Positions 40,777 to 49,327 of a DNA stretch of 64,000 nucleotides are shown in pieces. The DNA is from Tsukamurella sp. M9C (GTDB lineage Bacteria; Actinomycetota; Actinomycetes; Mycobacteriales; Mycobacteriaceae). The stretch's first letter is position 1; each line of letters starts with the position of its first letter. Both the position numbers and the translations under genes were made by a program. The DNA lies in NCBI RefSeq assembly GCF_020169415.1, contig NZ_JAIULG010000016.1:1-64000 (forward strand), in the 5' to 3' direction. The notes under the pieces are model-generated. The model worked only from the letters and a program-made list of their open reading frames with translations, ran no database searches and had not been told where the DNA came from.

Positions 40777-42051
40777 ATGGATGCGAACCTGATCCAGCAC
40801 CTCATCACCGTTCCGCTATTCACCGGCATCATCGGCTACATCACCAACTGGACCGGCATCCTCATGCTGTTCGAGCCGAAGAAGTTCTACGGCGTCAAGG
40901 TGCCCGGGATGGCGACCCTGTATCCGCTGCTGCCGCGCCGGGTCCAGGTGATCCCCGCGATCATGCCCGACGGCCGCGTCGGCTGGCAGGGGATCGTGCC
41001 CTCGCGGGCGGAGAAGATGGCGAGCATCGCCGTCGACAAGTCGCTCAACAAGGTGGGCAGCATCGCCGAGTTCTACGAGGTGATGGATCCGGAACACGTC
41101 TCCGAGGTGCTCACTCGGGCGTCGCTGCCGATGATCCCGTCGATCGTGGAATCCGTGATGCAGCGCGAGAACCCGCGCCTGTGGTACTCGCTCCCCGAGG
41201 ACGTCAAGCTGCTGGTCTTCCGCCGCGTGTCCGCCTCGCTGCCCAAGGACGTCCGGAAGATCACGTCGACCATCGGCGAGAACATCGACGACTACATCGA
41301 CGCCAAGCTGCTGGTGATCCGGTACCTCACGAACAATCCCTCGGTACTGAAGGACATCTTCTACAACATGGGCCGCAAGGAGCTGAAGTTCATGCAGAAC
41401 TTCGGCTTCTACTTCGGCTTCCCCATGGGCTTCCTGCTCGTGGCGCTGCTGCACTTCTTCCCGTATTGGTGGCTGCTCCCGCTGGGCGGGATCGTGATCG
41501 GCTACGTGGTGAACTACATCGGCATCCTGATGATCTTCGAGCCGATCCACCCCACCTGGTGGGTGCCGTGGAAGCAGGGCCTGTTCCTCAAGCGGAAGAA
41601 GGAGATCGGCGAGCAGTACGCCATCGTCATGGCGGACAAGGTCATCACGATCGAGAACATCTGCGACGAGCTGCTGCACGGCCCGCGGTCCGACCGCACG
41701 CGCGCCACCGTCGAGTCGGTGCTGCGCGATTCGATCGACAACGCGGCCGGGTGGGCCCGCGGCTTCGTCAAGCTGTCGGTGGGGTCCGAGGCCTACGACC
41801 GGGTGCCGCAACTGGTGGGCGCCGAGGCGCTCAAGGTCGCGCAGGCGACGGTCAGCGAGCCGAAGTTCGTCGCCGAGCAGCAGTCGAAGGTGCGCGAGTT
41901 CGTGATCGAGCGGATGAGCAAGCTCAGCCCGGAGGACCTCAGCGAGCTGCTCCGATCGGCGATCAAGCAGGATGAGTGGCTGCTGTTCCTGCACGGCGCG
42001 GTGCTCGGCTCGTTCGCCGGGTTCCTCCATCTAGCGATATTCGGGGTGTGA
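40777..42051 (+). CDS. DUF445 family membrane protein
   Basis: The 424-residue protein has an N-terminal membrane helix with GIIGYITNWTGILMLFEP, a repeat of the same idea near 245 (GIVIGYVVNYIGILMIFEP), a long amphipathic alpha-helical middle and a C-terminal hydrophobic segment. These duplicated YxxNxxGIxMxFEP motifs are the DUF445 signature. Function unknown. The start is preceded by a GGGAGG site inside a hairpin. It overlaps the next gene as GTGA. Confidence 0.85.
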   Translation: MDANLIQHLITVPLFTGIIGYITNWTGILMLFEPKKFYGVKVPGMATLYPLLPRRVQVIPAIMPDGRVGWQGIVPSRAEKMASIAVDKSLNKVGSIAEFYEVMDPEHVSEVLTRASLPMIPSIVESVMQRENPRLWYSLPEDVKLLVFRRVSASLPKDVRKITSTIGENIDDYIDAKLLVIRYLTNNPSVLKDIFYNMGRKELKFMQNFGFYFGFPMGFLLVALLHFFPYWWLLPLGGIVIGYVVNYIGILMIFEPIHPTWWVPWKQGLFLKRKKEIGEQYAIVMADKVITIENICDELLHGPRSDRTRATVESVLRDSIDNAAGWARGFVKLSVGSEAYDRVPQLVGAEALKVAQATVSEPKFVAEQQSKVREFVIERMSKLSPEDLSELLRSAIKQDEWLLFLHGAVLGSFAGFLHLAIFGV

Positions 42052-42878
42052 CAGACGTGAGTGAGAAGTCCCGTTCCTCCGCGGCCTCCGGCGACGAGGT
42101 CGTCGACGAGAACCGTGAGCTCGCGGTCCGCGACGGCGGCGAGGTCGCCGCGGCGGAGAAGCAGGAGTCCGGCGGGCTCCTCGGCCGGCTGGGGCGCGTC
42201 TCGAACTCCGCCTTCAGCGTGACCCGCGAGCTCGGCGGCTCGGCGCAGCGCCTCACGCAGCAGTTCGTGAGCGAGGCCGGCCATCTCGTGGACGTCGCGC
42301 TGACCACCGAGGTCGCGCCGCGCATCGTCGTGCACGGGGAGGTCGTGGACGAGCTGCTCGAGCAGGCCCCCGAGCCCGTCGCTACTCCCGACGAGCTCCG
42401 CCGCACGGGCGATCGGCTCCTCGCGCAGTCCGCCGAGCCCGCGGGCGCGCAGACGCCGCACCCCGCGTACGAGCACCTCCTGCAGGAGCTGTGCCCGGAC
42501 GAGGCCCGCATCCTGCGGCTGCTGTTCAACGACGGTGCCCAGCCCGCCATCGACGTGCGCACGAACCGCCCGTTCGGCGTGGGCGCCGAGACGGTGGCCG
42601 CCGGCGTGTCGATGATCCCCGAGGTCGCCGGCTGCCGGAACCCCGACCGGATCGCCGAGTACCTCGGCAACCTGCACCGCCTGGGCCTGATCTGGTTCTC
42701 CAAGGAGCAGGTCGACGTGCGGCGCTACGAGTTGCTGCAGGTGCAGCCCCAGCTGCTCGACGCGCTGAGCAGCGCGGGCCGGTATGCGAAGACCGTTCGC
42801 CGCCGGATCGAGATCACGCCCTTCGGCCGCGCCTTCTACACCACCTGCTTCTCCCCGTCGTCCGGCTTCGCGGACTAG
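42048..42878 (+). CDS. DUF4393-like (Abi-alpha-type) protein
   Basis: The roughly 276-residue protein has a charged start, an amphipathic segment RVSNSAFSVTRELGGSAQRLTQQF, and a C-terminal half (AYEHLLQELCPDEARILRLLFNDGAQPAIDVRT and RIEITPFGRAFYTTCF) that resembles Abi-alpha (DUF4393) proteins, a family named from phage abortive-infection genes. The match is by memory and moderate. The GTG at 42048 overlaps the DUF445 stop. Its stop shares a CTAG with the convergent murR gene. Confidence 0.6.
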   Translation: MTDVSEKSRSSAASGDEVVDENRELAVRDGGEVAAAEKQESGGLLGRLGRVSNSAFSVTRELGGSAQRLTQQFVSEAGHLVDVALTTEVAPRIVVHGEVVDELLEQAPEPVATPDELRRTGDRLLAQSAEPAGAQTPHPAYEHLLQELCPDEARILRLLFNDGAQPAIDVRTNRPFGVGAETVAAGVSMIPEVAGCRNPDRIAEYLGNLHRLGLIWFSKEQVDVRRYELLQVQPQLLDALSSAGRYAKTVRRRIEITPFGRAFYTTCFSPSSGFAD

Positions 42879-43762
42879 GTCGCGCGGGCTCCGCTCGTCG
42901 GCGGCAGGTGCTGGGGATGGACGGCCTCCCGGGTGATCGCGAGAGCCGATTCGAGGTCGCCGTAGCGCAGTTGGGCGACGCGGACGAACAGGAAGTCGAC
43001 CACGGCGAGCTGTGTGAGACGGCTGGCGAGGGCCGCCGCCCGCAGCGGTGACTCCTGCGCGACGGTGAGCAGGAGGCGGTCGGCCGCCCGCCCCAGGGGG
43101 GACTCGGGGGCGTTGGTCACGGCGACGCCGAGGGCTCCGCGCTGGGTCGCGAGCTGCAGGGCGCGGTGCACCTCGACGGTGGTCCCGCTGAACGAGACGG
43201 CGACGGCGACGGAGTCCGGAGTCGCGAGCGCCGCGTGGACGAGCTGCATGTGCGTGTCCGGCGAGTACTGGCAGGACAGGCCGATGCGCTGCAGCTTCTG
43301 GGAGAGGTCGAGCGCCGCGAGGCCGCTGGCCCCGACGCCGAAGGCGTGGCACCGTCCGTGCTCGGCGATCGCCTGTGCCACGGTCTCGAGGGCGTCGTGG
43401 TCGATCAGGCGGGCGGTCTGCTCGAGGGAGCGGGCCTCGTGGAAGGCGATCTTGGCGACGACGGTGGCGAGGTCGTCCGCGTCGTTGATGGCGCCCTCGG
43501 CGATGTCGGACCGTTCGAGTTCGACTTGGCGGCGGGACAGCTCCTGCGCCAGGGCGATCCGCAGATCGGGGTAGCCGCCGAACCCCAGCGCGCGGGCGAA
43601 CCGGACGACGCTGGCCTGCGATGCGCCGGCGGCCTCCGCCAGCTCGGTGATCGTCGCGGCGACCGCGCGCTCGGGGTCGCCGATCACCGTCGCGGCGACC
43701 TTGGCCTCTGCCGGGCGCAAGGTCGGAACGACGGATCGTATGCGGTCGATGGTGCCGTCCAC
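42875..43762 (-). CDS. murR: MurR/RpiR family transcriptional regulator
   Basis: The 295-residue protein has an RpiR helix-turn-helix (ATITELAEAAGASQASVVRFARALGFGGYPDLRIAL, about 33-68) and a SIS domain (AIAEHGRCHAFGVGASGLAALDLS and VAVAVSFSGTTVEV) that binds a sugar phosphate. Divergence from murQ indicates a MurR role, derepressed by MurNAc-6-phosphate. GTG start with GGGGGAG upstream. Confidence 0.85.
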   Translation of the reverse strand: MDGTIDRIRSVVPTLRPAEAKVAATVIGDPERAVAATITELAEAAGASQASVVRFARALGFGGYPDLRIALAQELSRRQVELERSDIAEGAINDADDLATVVAKIAFHEARSLEQTARLIDHDALETVAQAIAEHGRCHAFGVGASGLAALDLSQKLQRIGLSCQYSPDTHMQLVHAALATPDSVAVAVSFSGTTVEVHRALQLATQRGALGVAVTNAPESPLGRAADRLLLTVAQESPLRAAALASRLTQLAVVDFLFVRVAQLRYGDLESALAITREAVHPQHLPPTSGARAT

Positions 43763-43805
43763 AGCTCCCCCTCCAGCGTCTCGGCGAGTATTCCACAGCA
43801 GTTCT

Positions 43806-43818
43806 GAAAATTATCTTC
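43806..43818. promoter_or_regulatory. RpiR/MurR operator candidate
   Basis: GAAAATTATCTTC is palindromic around its central T with one mismatch per arm. Such AT-rich GAAAATnATTTTC-like sites are typical of RpiR regulators, and this stretch stands out in GC-rich DNA between murR and murQ. TAATCT at 43838-43843 is a candidate murQ -10. Confidence 0.55.
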
Positions 43819-43872
43819 GCATGAGCTCGTTCGTGTGTAATCTTTCGTCATCGCCGGAGCGGAAGGGATGCC

Positions 43873-44772
43873 GTGCACGAGATCGCCACGACGGAGAGCC
43901 GGAACAGCCGGACCATGGAGCTCGACGAGTTCACGGTCGAACAGCTGCTCACGGCCATGAACGACGAGGACCGGCTCGTCCCCGACGCGGTGCGCCGCGT
44001 CCTCCCGGAGGTCGAGCGCGCCGTCGAGCTCGCGGTGACGGCGCTGCGGTCCGGCGGCAGGCTCATCTACCAGGGCGCCGGCACCAGCGGCCGGCTCGGC
44101 GTGCTCGACGCGGCGGAGTGCCCCCCGACGTTCGGCGTCCCGCCGGGCGTGGTCGTCGGGGTCCTCGCCGGCGGCGACGCGGCGATGTTCCGGTCCGAGG
44201 AGGGCGCCGAGGACTCCCCCGAACGCGGCCGGGACGATCTCGTCGCGCTCGGCGTGACCCCCGCCGACGTCGTGATCGGCATCGCGGCGTCCGGCCGAAC
44301 GCCGTACGTCATCGGGGGCCTGGACCACGCGCGGGCGGTCGGGGCGTCGACGGTGGCCCTCTCCTGCAACCCCGGTGCCGCGATCTCCGCGCACGCGCAG
44401 GTCGCCATCGAGGTCGACAACGGCCCCGAGGTGCTCACCGGCTCCACCCGCCTCAAGGCCGGTACCAGCCAGAAGCTGATCCTCAACATGATCTCGACGG
44501 CCGCGATGGTGCGGACGGGCAAGGCCTATTCGAACCTGATGGTCGACGTGGCGCCCAGCAACGTCAAGCTGGCGGGCCGCGTGGTCCGCATCATCCGCGA
44601 GGCCACGGGCGCCGACGAGGCCGCCGCCCGCGCGGCCTCCGCCGCGGCGGACGGACACGCCAAGACCGCGATCGTGATGATCCTCGCCGACGTCGACGCC
44701 CCGACCGCCCGCCGGCGCCTCGCCGACGCGGACGGCCTCGTCCGCGTCGCCATCCGCTCCACCGAATCCTGA
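43873..44772 (+). CDS. murQ: N-acetylmuramic acid 6-phosphate etherase
   Basis: The 299-residue protein has a SIS domain with YQGAGTSGRLGVLDAAECPPTF near residue 64, IGIAASGRTPYV and TRLKAGTSQKLILNMISTAAM, all MurQ hallmarks; the acid in DAAEC supplies catalysis. It cleaves lactate from MurNAc-6-phosphate to give GlcNAc-6-phosphate, substrate of NagA. GTG start with GGAAGGGA upstream. Confidence 0.93.
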   Translation: MHEIATTESRNSRTMELDEFTVEQLLTAMNDEDRLVPDAVRRVLPEVERAVELAVTALRSGGRLIYQGAGTSGRLGVLDAAECPPTFGVPPGVVVGVLAGGDAAMFRSEEGAEDSPERGRDDLVALGVTPADVVIGIAASGRTPYVIGGLDHARAVGASTVALSCNPGAAISAHAQVAIEVDNGPEVLTGSTRLKAGTSQKLILNMISTAAMVRTGKAYSNLMVDVAPSNVKLAGRVVRIIREATGADEAAARAASAAADGHAKTAIVMILADVDAPTARRRLADADGLVRVAIRSTES

Positions 44773-44793
44773 TCCGTAGGGAGGACTGCTCTG

Positions 44794-46275
44794 ATGGACT
44801 ACACCGAACTCGGCGAGAAGGTTCTGCGGCTCGTCGGCGGAACCGGCAATGTCGCCTCGCACACCAATTGCATGACGCGCCTGCGGATCAACGTCGAGGA
44901 CCAGGCGGCCGTCGACGTCGCCGGCATCCGCGCCCTCGACGGCGTGCAGGGCGTCGTCGACGGCCCCCAGCTGCAGATCGTCGTGGGCCCGGGCCACGCC
45001 GAACGCCTGCGGGAGGGCTTCGGGGACGTGCTCGCCGCGGCTCGGGCCGCGGAGTCCGGTTCGGAGTCCGACGTCGTCGTGGCGCTCGACAAGGTGGCCG
45101 ACGACGTGCGCGAGGCCGAGCTGGACTCCCTGGCGACCCGCACGCAGGCGAAGGTGAAGGCACGGCAGACGAGCCGCCTGCAGGTCGCGCTCAAGCACGT
45201 CGGCAACATCTTCATCCCGCTCTTCCCGGGCTTCATCGCCTGCGGCATCATCGCGGCGATCGCCAACATCTGGAAGCTGATCGACCCCTCGGTGACGGGC
45301 AATCCGTGGTTCCTGGTGTTCGCGGCCATGGGAACGCTCCTCATCGGCAGTCTGAACCTGATCGTCGGCCTGAACACGGCCAAGGAGTTCGGGGGCTCGC
45401 CGGTGCTCGGCTTCGTCGCCGGCGGCCTGCCCTACCTGCCCGCGCTCGCGGGCATCGCGGCGAACCCCAAGACCGGCGCCGAAGCGGTCCCGCTGACGAT
45501 CCCCGTGGTCGGCCAGCTGAGCCCCGGTCTCGGCGGCGTGATCGGCGTGATGGCCACGGCGTGGTTGTTCGCGGCGATCGAGAAGCGGCTGCGCGCACGC
45601 GTTCCCGCGAGCCTGGACCTGTTCGTGGTGCCCGTGTTCACCGTGCTGGTGGGCGCGGTGGTGAGCCTGTTCGTGATCATGCCGATCGCGGCGCTCGTGA
45701 TGCGCGGGGTCACCTGGTTCCTCGTCGACTTCGCGCTCGAGCAGGGCGGCGTCTTCGGCGGCTTCCTGATGTCGGCGCTGTTCCTGCCGCTGGTGATGCT
45801 CGGCCTGCACCACGGGCTGACGCCGGTGCACGTGCAGCTGATCGCGGACCTCGGCTACACGCCGCTGCTGCCCATCCTGGCCATGGCCGGCGCGGGGCAG
45901 GACGGCGCGGCCATCGCGATCTGGCTCAAGACCCGCAACCCGAAGCTCAAGCGGATCATCAAGGGCGCGTTGCCGCTCGGCCTGGTCGGCATCGGCGAGC
46001 CGCTCATCTACGGCGTCTCGCTCCCGCTGTTCTATCCCTTCATCACGGCCTGTCTCGGTGCCGGTTTCGGTGGTGCCTTCGTGGCCTGGGGGATGGAGGT
46101 CAGCGGCGGATTCGGTGCCCAGACCATCGGGCTGTCGGGGGTTCTGATGACGGGCGTGATCTCGGCGGGCGGGTGGCTCTGGTACCTCGGGGGCATCGCC
46201 GTCGGAGCGCTGGCCGGCTTCGTGCTCACCTACCTGTTCGGCTTCAAGGAATCGATGGAATCGCGCCTGGCCTGA
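44794..46275 (+). CDS. murP: PTS EIIBC, N-acetylmuramic acid type (MurP)
   Basis: The 493-residue protein has an EIIB domain (about 1-80) with the phosphorylated Cys26 in TNCMTRLRI and an EIIC domain of about ten helices from about 125, including GEPLIYGVSLPLFYPFITACLGAGFGGAF. It lacks EIIA, as MurP does in Escherichia coli, and so depends on a separate Crr-like EIIA. Position between murQ and mupG fixes the substrate as MurNAc or MurNAc-containing sugars. Confidence 0.9.
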   Translation: MDYTELGEKVLRLVGGTGNVASHTNCMTRLRINVEDQAAVDVAGIRALDGVQGVVDGPQLQIVVGPGHAERLREGFGDVLAAARAAESGSESDVVVALDKVADDVREAELDSLATRTQAKVKARQTSRLQVALKHVGNIFIPLFPGFIACGIIAAIANIWKLIDPSVTGNPWFLVFAAMGTLLIGSLNLIVGLNTAKEFGGSPVLGFVAGGLPYLPALAGIAANPKTGAEAVPLTIPVVGQLSPGLGGVIGVMATAWLFAAIEKRLRARVPASLDLFVVPVFTVLVGAVVSLFVIMPIAALVMRGVTWFLVDFALEQGGVFGGFLMSALFLPLVMLGLHHGLTPVHVQLIADLGYTPLLPILAMAGAGQDGAAIAIWLKTRNPKLKRIIKGALPLGLVGIGEPLIYGVSLPLFYPFITACLGAGFGGAFVAWGMEVSGGFGAQTIGLSGVLMTGVISAGGWLWYLGGIAVGALAGFVLTYLFGFKESMESRLA

Positions 46276-46297
46276 GCCGCGCACCGGAGGGACGACC

Positions 46298-47341
46298 ATG
46301 CTGCACTCGCTCTATCCCACGGACGATCCCGCGCTGCGCCGGAGCGTGGCCCTGGCCGCCGCCCGCGCCGGCCGGGGGCTCGTGTTCACCTCTCTGCACA
46401 TCCCCGAGAGCTCGGGGTTGCGGGCGTTCGGCGCGGAGCTCGCGGGCCTGCACCGCGAGCTCGGCATCGAGTTCTGCGCCGACGTCTCGCCGAAGGCCCT
46501 CGCTCTGCTCGGGGTGGATCTCGCGGGGCTGGGGATGCTCCGGGCCTGGGGCGTCACGACGGTCCGCATCGACTTCGGCTTCTCCCCGGACGAGGTGCGC
46601 GCCATCGCGGCCGCCGGGCCCTTCCGGATCGCCGTCAACGCCAGCACGGTGACGCCGGAGGAACTGGATGAGCTCGCCGGCCTCGACCCGGTGGGCTGGC
46701 ACAACTACTACCCGCGTCCGGAGACCGGCCTCTCCGAGGACTTCTTCGCCGGCCAGAATGCGCTGCTGCGCGGGCGGGGTCACGACGTGGTGACGTTCAT
46801 CCCGGGGGAGCGCGAGTTCCGGGCGCCGCTGCAGCTGGGGCTGCCGACGCTCGAATCGCACCGGCACGCCAACGCCTACGTCAACCACGCACGGGTGCTC
46901 GCGGCCTGCCCGGACACCGAGGTGGCCTGCGCCGAGGGGACGGTGCTGCCGCAGCACGAGGAGTGGATCGAACGCCGTGAGCGGCACGGCGAGATCGTGG
47001 TACCGCTCGCTTCGGTCCCCGGGGCGATGCGGCACCTGCTCGACGGTCCGCTGCGTCTCCGGCCGGAGGGGACCGCGGCATCGCATCGCATCGAGGGCAC
47101 GCGCGGCGGCCCCGTCCCGCCGGACGCGGTCAACGGGACGCGGCGATCACGAGGCAGTCTTCAGGTGGACGTCGCGTCCATGGGGCGGTACCGCGGCGAG
47201 GTGCACCTGATGCGAGAGGACCTGCCGCTGACCGCCGCGCAGGTCCGGGTCGCCGAGATCGCCGGGCCCTACACCGATCTCGTCGACCTGCTGCGGCCCG
47301 GTCAGACCATCCGCTTCGTCGTCGCGCCCGCGGTGGAGTGA
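46298..47341 (+). CDS. mupG: DUF871 family 6-phospho-N-acetylmuramidase (MupG)
   Basis: The 347-residue protein begins LYPTDDPALRR, continues with LVFTSLHIPE, FCADVSPKALALLG, TVRIDFGFSPDEV and NASTVTPEELDEL, and has the characteristic HNYYPRPETGLSEDFF near 137. This is the DUF871 TIM-barrel, shown in Bacillus and Staphylococcus to split MurNAc-6-phosphate-GlcNAc. It completes the MurR-MurQ-MurP-MupG set. GGAGGGA precedes the ATG. Confidence 0.88.
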   Translation: MLHSLYPTDDPALRRSVALAAARAGRGLVFTSLHIPESSGLRAFGAELAGLHRELGIEFCADVSPKALALLGVDLAGLGMLRAWGVTTVRIDFGFSPDEVRAIAAAGPFRIAVNASTVTPEELDELAGLDPVGWHNYYPRPETGLSEDFFAGQNALLRGRGHDVVTFIPGEREFRAPLQLGLPTLESHRHANAYVNHARVLAACPDTEVACAEGTVLPQHEEWIERRERHGEIVVPLASVPGAMRHLLDGPLRLRPEGTAASHRIEGTRGGPVPPDAVNGTRRSRGSLQVDVASMGRYRGEVHLMREDLPLTAAQVRVAEIAGPYTDLVDLLRPGQTIRFVVAPAVE

Positions 47342-47347
47342 TCGCGC

Positions 47348-48559
47348 CTACCGCGGGTACGCCAGGCGCCGGAGCAGGGTCTCGGCGGGGCCGCGCCTGC
47401 CCGCGCGTTCGAGCCGCACGGCGATCATGACGGTCGCGACCCAGACGGTGACCGCCAGCAGCGTCGCCGACCAACTGGACAGGTACTGGCCGAGACCCAG
47501 CCCCCACGCCGCGAGGAGCGGCGAGAAGACGACCGACTGCGCGAGGTAGCCGCTCATCGACCGCTTGCCCAGCGCCTGCACCGCGGTCGCGAACGCCCCG
47601 GCGCCGCCCCGTTCCAGGCGGATCGCGAGCAGGCCGAACACTGCCACGTACCCGAGCCCGCCGAACAGCCCGCCCAGCGTGTGCAGGGCCAGCAGGACCC
47701 AGTCCGCCGTCGGGCCGAACGGAAGGGCGTCCAGGTTCTGCAGGGCGAGGAGGAGTCCCGTGCCCCAGCCGATCGCGAGGCCCACCACGGCGCACCGCCG
47801 GAGGAGGGCGGCATGCGCGGCGGGGGCGTCGAGGACGCGGTGCCGGGCGGCCAGCATGCCGAGCAGGACCGCGGCGGGCACGATGAATCCGAACACCACC
47901 GTCGGGATCATGATCTCGGCCCACGTCGTGACGCGCTCGGCCATCGCAGCTCCGTACTCCGGGATCGCGTTCGCGTCGGTGGTCGCGGCCGCCGTGCCGC
48001 CCGAATCCACCGATGCCGCAGCTACCACTGTGAGAACGGAGAATGCGCCGGAGAGCAGGACCAGGACGGACGCCCAGATCGCGAGGGCCCGGTCCGATCG
48101 GCGGAGGAACAGCCACACGAGGACGAGGCCGGTGATCGCGTAGGCGCCGAGGATGTCGCCGTACCAGAGCAGCGCGGCGTGGACGAAGCCGAACGCCAGC
48201 ATCCACCAGTGCCGCCGCCGCAGGATCCGGCGGGCGACGCGTTGCTCCGTGCCCGCCGCGAGCTGGCGGGTGTACAGCTGGACGATGCCGTAGCCGAAGA
48301 GGAAGGCGAACATCGGGTACACGCGGCTGTCGATGCCGGTGATCGCGACGGTCTGTACGACGCGATCGGCGACGGAACCGTCGGCGCTGTGCGCACCGGT
48401 GCCCGTCGGCCGGCCCCACAGGAAGTACGGCACGTTCGCGACGGCGATGAGGACCAGCATGACGCCGCGTGCGAGGTCGGGAGCGATGCTCCGGCGGCCG
48501 GTGACGGAGGTGGGAGCGGCGACGGGCGAGGGGGAGTCGGTGCCCGGGGACGTGGTCAT
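47348..48559 (-). CDS. DUF418 family membrane protein
   Basis: The 403-residue protein has about ten membrane helices, with SIAPDLARGVMLVLIAVANVPYFLWG near the start and LGKRSMSGYLAQSVVFSPLLAAWGLGLG in the DUF418 domain near the C-terminus. DUF418 proteins are uncharacterised membrane proteins. Its promoter has a 19-base spacer typical of MerR control and its -10 ends 6 nt before the ATG. Confidence 0.88.
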   Translation of the reverse strand: MTTSPGTDSPSPVAAPTSVTGRRSIAPDLARGVMLVLIAVANVPYFLWGRPTGTGAHSADGSVADRVVQTVAITGIDSRVYPMFAFLFGYGIVQLYTRQLAAGTEQRVARRILRRRHWWMLAFGFVHAALLWYGDILGAYAITGLVLVWLFLRRSDRALAIWASVLVLLSGAFSVLTVVAAASVDSGGTAAATTDANAIPEYGAAMAERVTTWAEIMIPTVVFGFIVPAAVLLGMLAARHRVLDAPAAHAALLRRCAVVGLAIGWGTGLLLALQNLDALPFGPTADWVLLALHTLGGLFGGLGYVAVFGLLAIRLERGGAGAFATAVQALGKRSMSGYLAQSVVFSPLLAAWGLGLGQYLSSWSATLLAVTVWVATVMIAVRLERAGRRGPAETLLRRLAYPR

Positions 48560-48565
48560 GATGCG

Positions 48566-48606
48566 ACCGTAAACGTTGCCCCAAGGGCACGGTCAAGCCG
48601 TACGCT
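48566..48606. promoter_or_regulatory. Overlapping divergent promoters, both with 19-bp spacers (MerR type)
   Basis: Minus strand: TTGACC (48596-48591), 19 bases, TACGGT (48571-48566), leading to the DUF418 gene. Plus strand: TTGCCC (48576-48581), 19 bases, TACGCT (48601-48606), leading to the MerR gene. The shared middle carries TGCCC-CAA-GGGCA. Over-long spacers with a central palindrome are the mark of MerR-activated promoters. Confidence 0.75.
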
Positions 48607-48613
48607 CGAGCGC

Positions 48614-49318
48614 ATGCCCTGGAGCACGCGTGAGCTGGCCGAACTGGCCGGGACCACGGTCAAGGCGGTCCGTCACTACCACGAGATCGGCCTGCTCGAC
48701 GAGCCCGAACGCCGGTCCAACGGCTACAAGCAGTACGGCGTCGCGCACCTCGTCCGGCTGCTGCGGATCACCCGCCTCAAGGAGCTGGGCGTCCCGCTCG
48801 CCGCGATGCACACCGGCGCCGCGGAGGACCTGCCGACCGCGATCCGCGCGCTGGACGGCGAACTCGCGGAGCGGATCGCGCGGCTGCAGCACATCCGGGC
48901 GGAGCTCGCGACGGCCCTGGAGCACAACGCCCCGCTCGACACCCCCGCGGCCTTCCACGCCGTGGCCGAATCCTTCTCCGATCGCGACCGCGCCCTCGCG
49001 ACGGTGCTCGGCGGCGTCTTCGACGACGCCGCCCTCGGCGACCTCGGTGCGCTCATGGCGGAGTCGTCCGACGCCGACGAGCTCTTCGATGCGTTGCCGC
49101 CCGACGCCGAGGACGCGGCGATCGAGGACTTGGCCCGCCGGCTCGCGGCGACGATCCGGGAGCAGCACGCGCGGTTCCCGTGGATGGCCGACCCGAATGC
49201 GGCGTCCGTCCGCGGGCGGAACGCCGCGGAGCGGGCCCTGGGCGCCGCGTTCCTCGAGCTGTACAACCCGGCGCAGATGCGCGCCCTGGCCCGCGCCGCG
49301 GCGCTGCTGGACGAGTGA
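48614..49318 (+). CDS. MerR family transcriptional regulator
   Basis: The 234-residue protein starts with a MerR winged helix (STRELAELAGTTVKAVRHYHEIGLLDEPERRSNGYKQYG, about 4-42) followed by LVRLLRITRLKELGVPLAAM and a long helical effector domain. It is divergent from the DUF418 gene and probably activates it through the 19-base-spacer promoter. The TACGCT box ends 7 nt before the ATG, suggesting a leaderless message. Confidence 0.88.
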   Translation: MPWSTRELAELAGTTVKAVRHYHEIGLLDEPERRSNGYKQYGVAHLVRLLRITRLKELGVPLAAMHTGAAEDLPTAIRALDGELAERIARLQHIRAELATALEHNAPLDTPAAFHAVAESFSDRDRALATVLGGVFDDAALGDLGALMAESSDADELFDALPPDAEDAAIEDLARRLAATIREQHARFPWMADPNAASVRGRNAAERALGAAFLELYNPAQMRALARAAALLDE

Positions 49319-49327
49319 CCCGCGCGG

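Noticed and set aside
44794-46275. Sucrose or trehalose PTS permease
   Set aside because: EIIBC architecture alone would allow this, but murQ, mupG and murR neighbours fix it as MurP.
43684-46299. 871-codon open frame on the minus strand
   Set aside because: It is antisense to murQ and murP, which have full motifs. Its His/Arg/Asp-rich translation is typical of a shadow frame.
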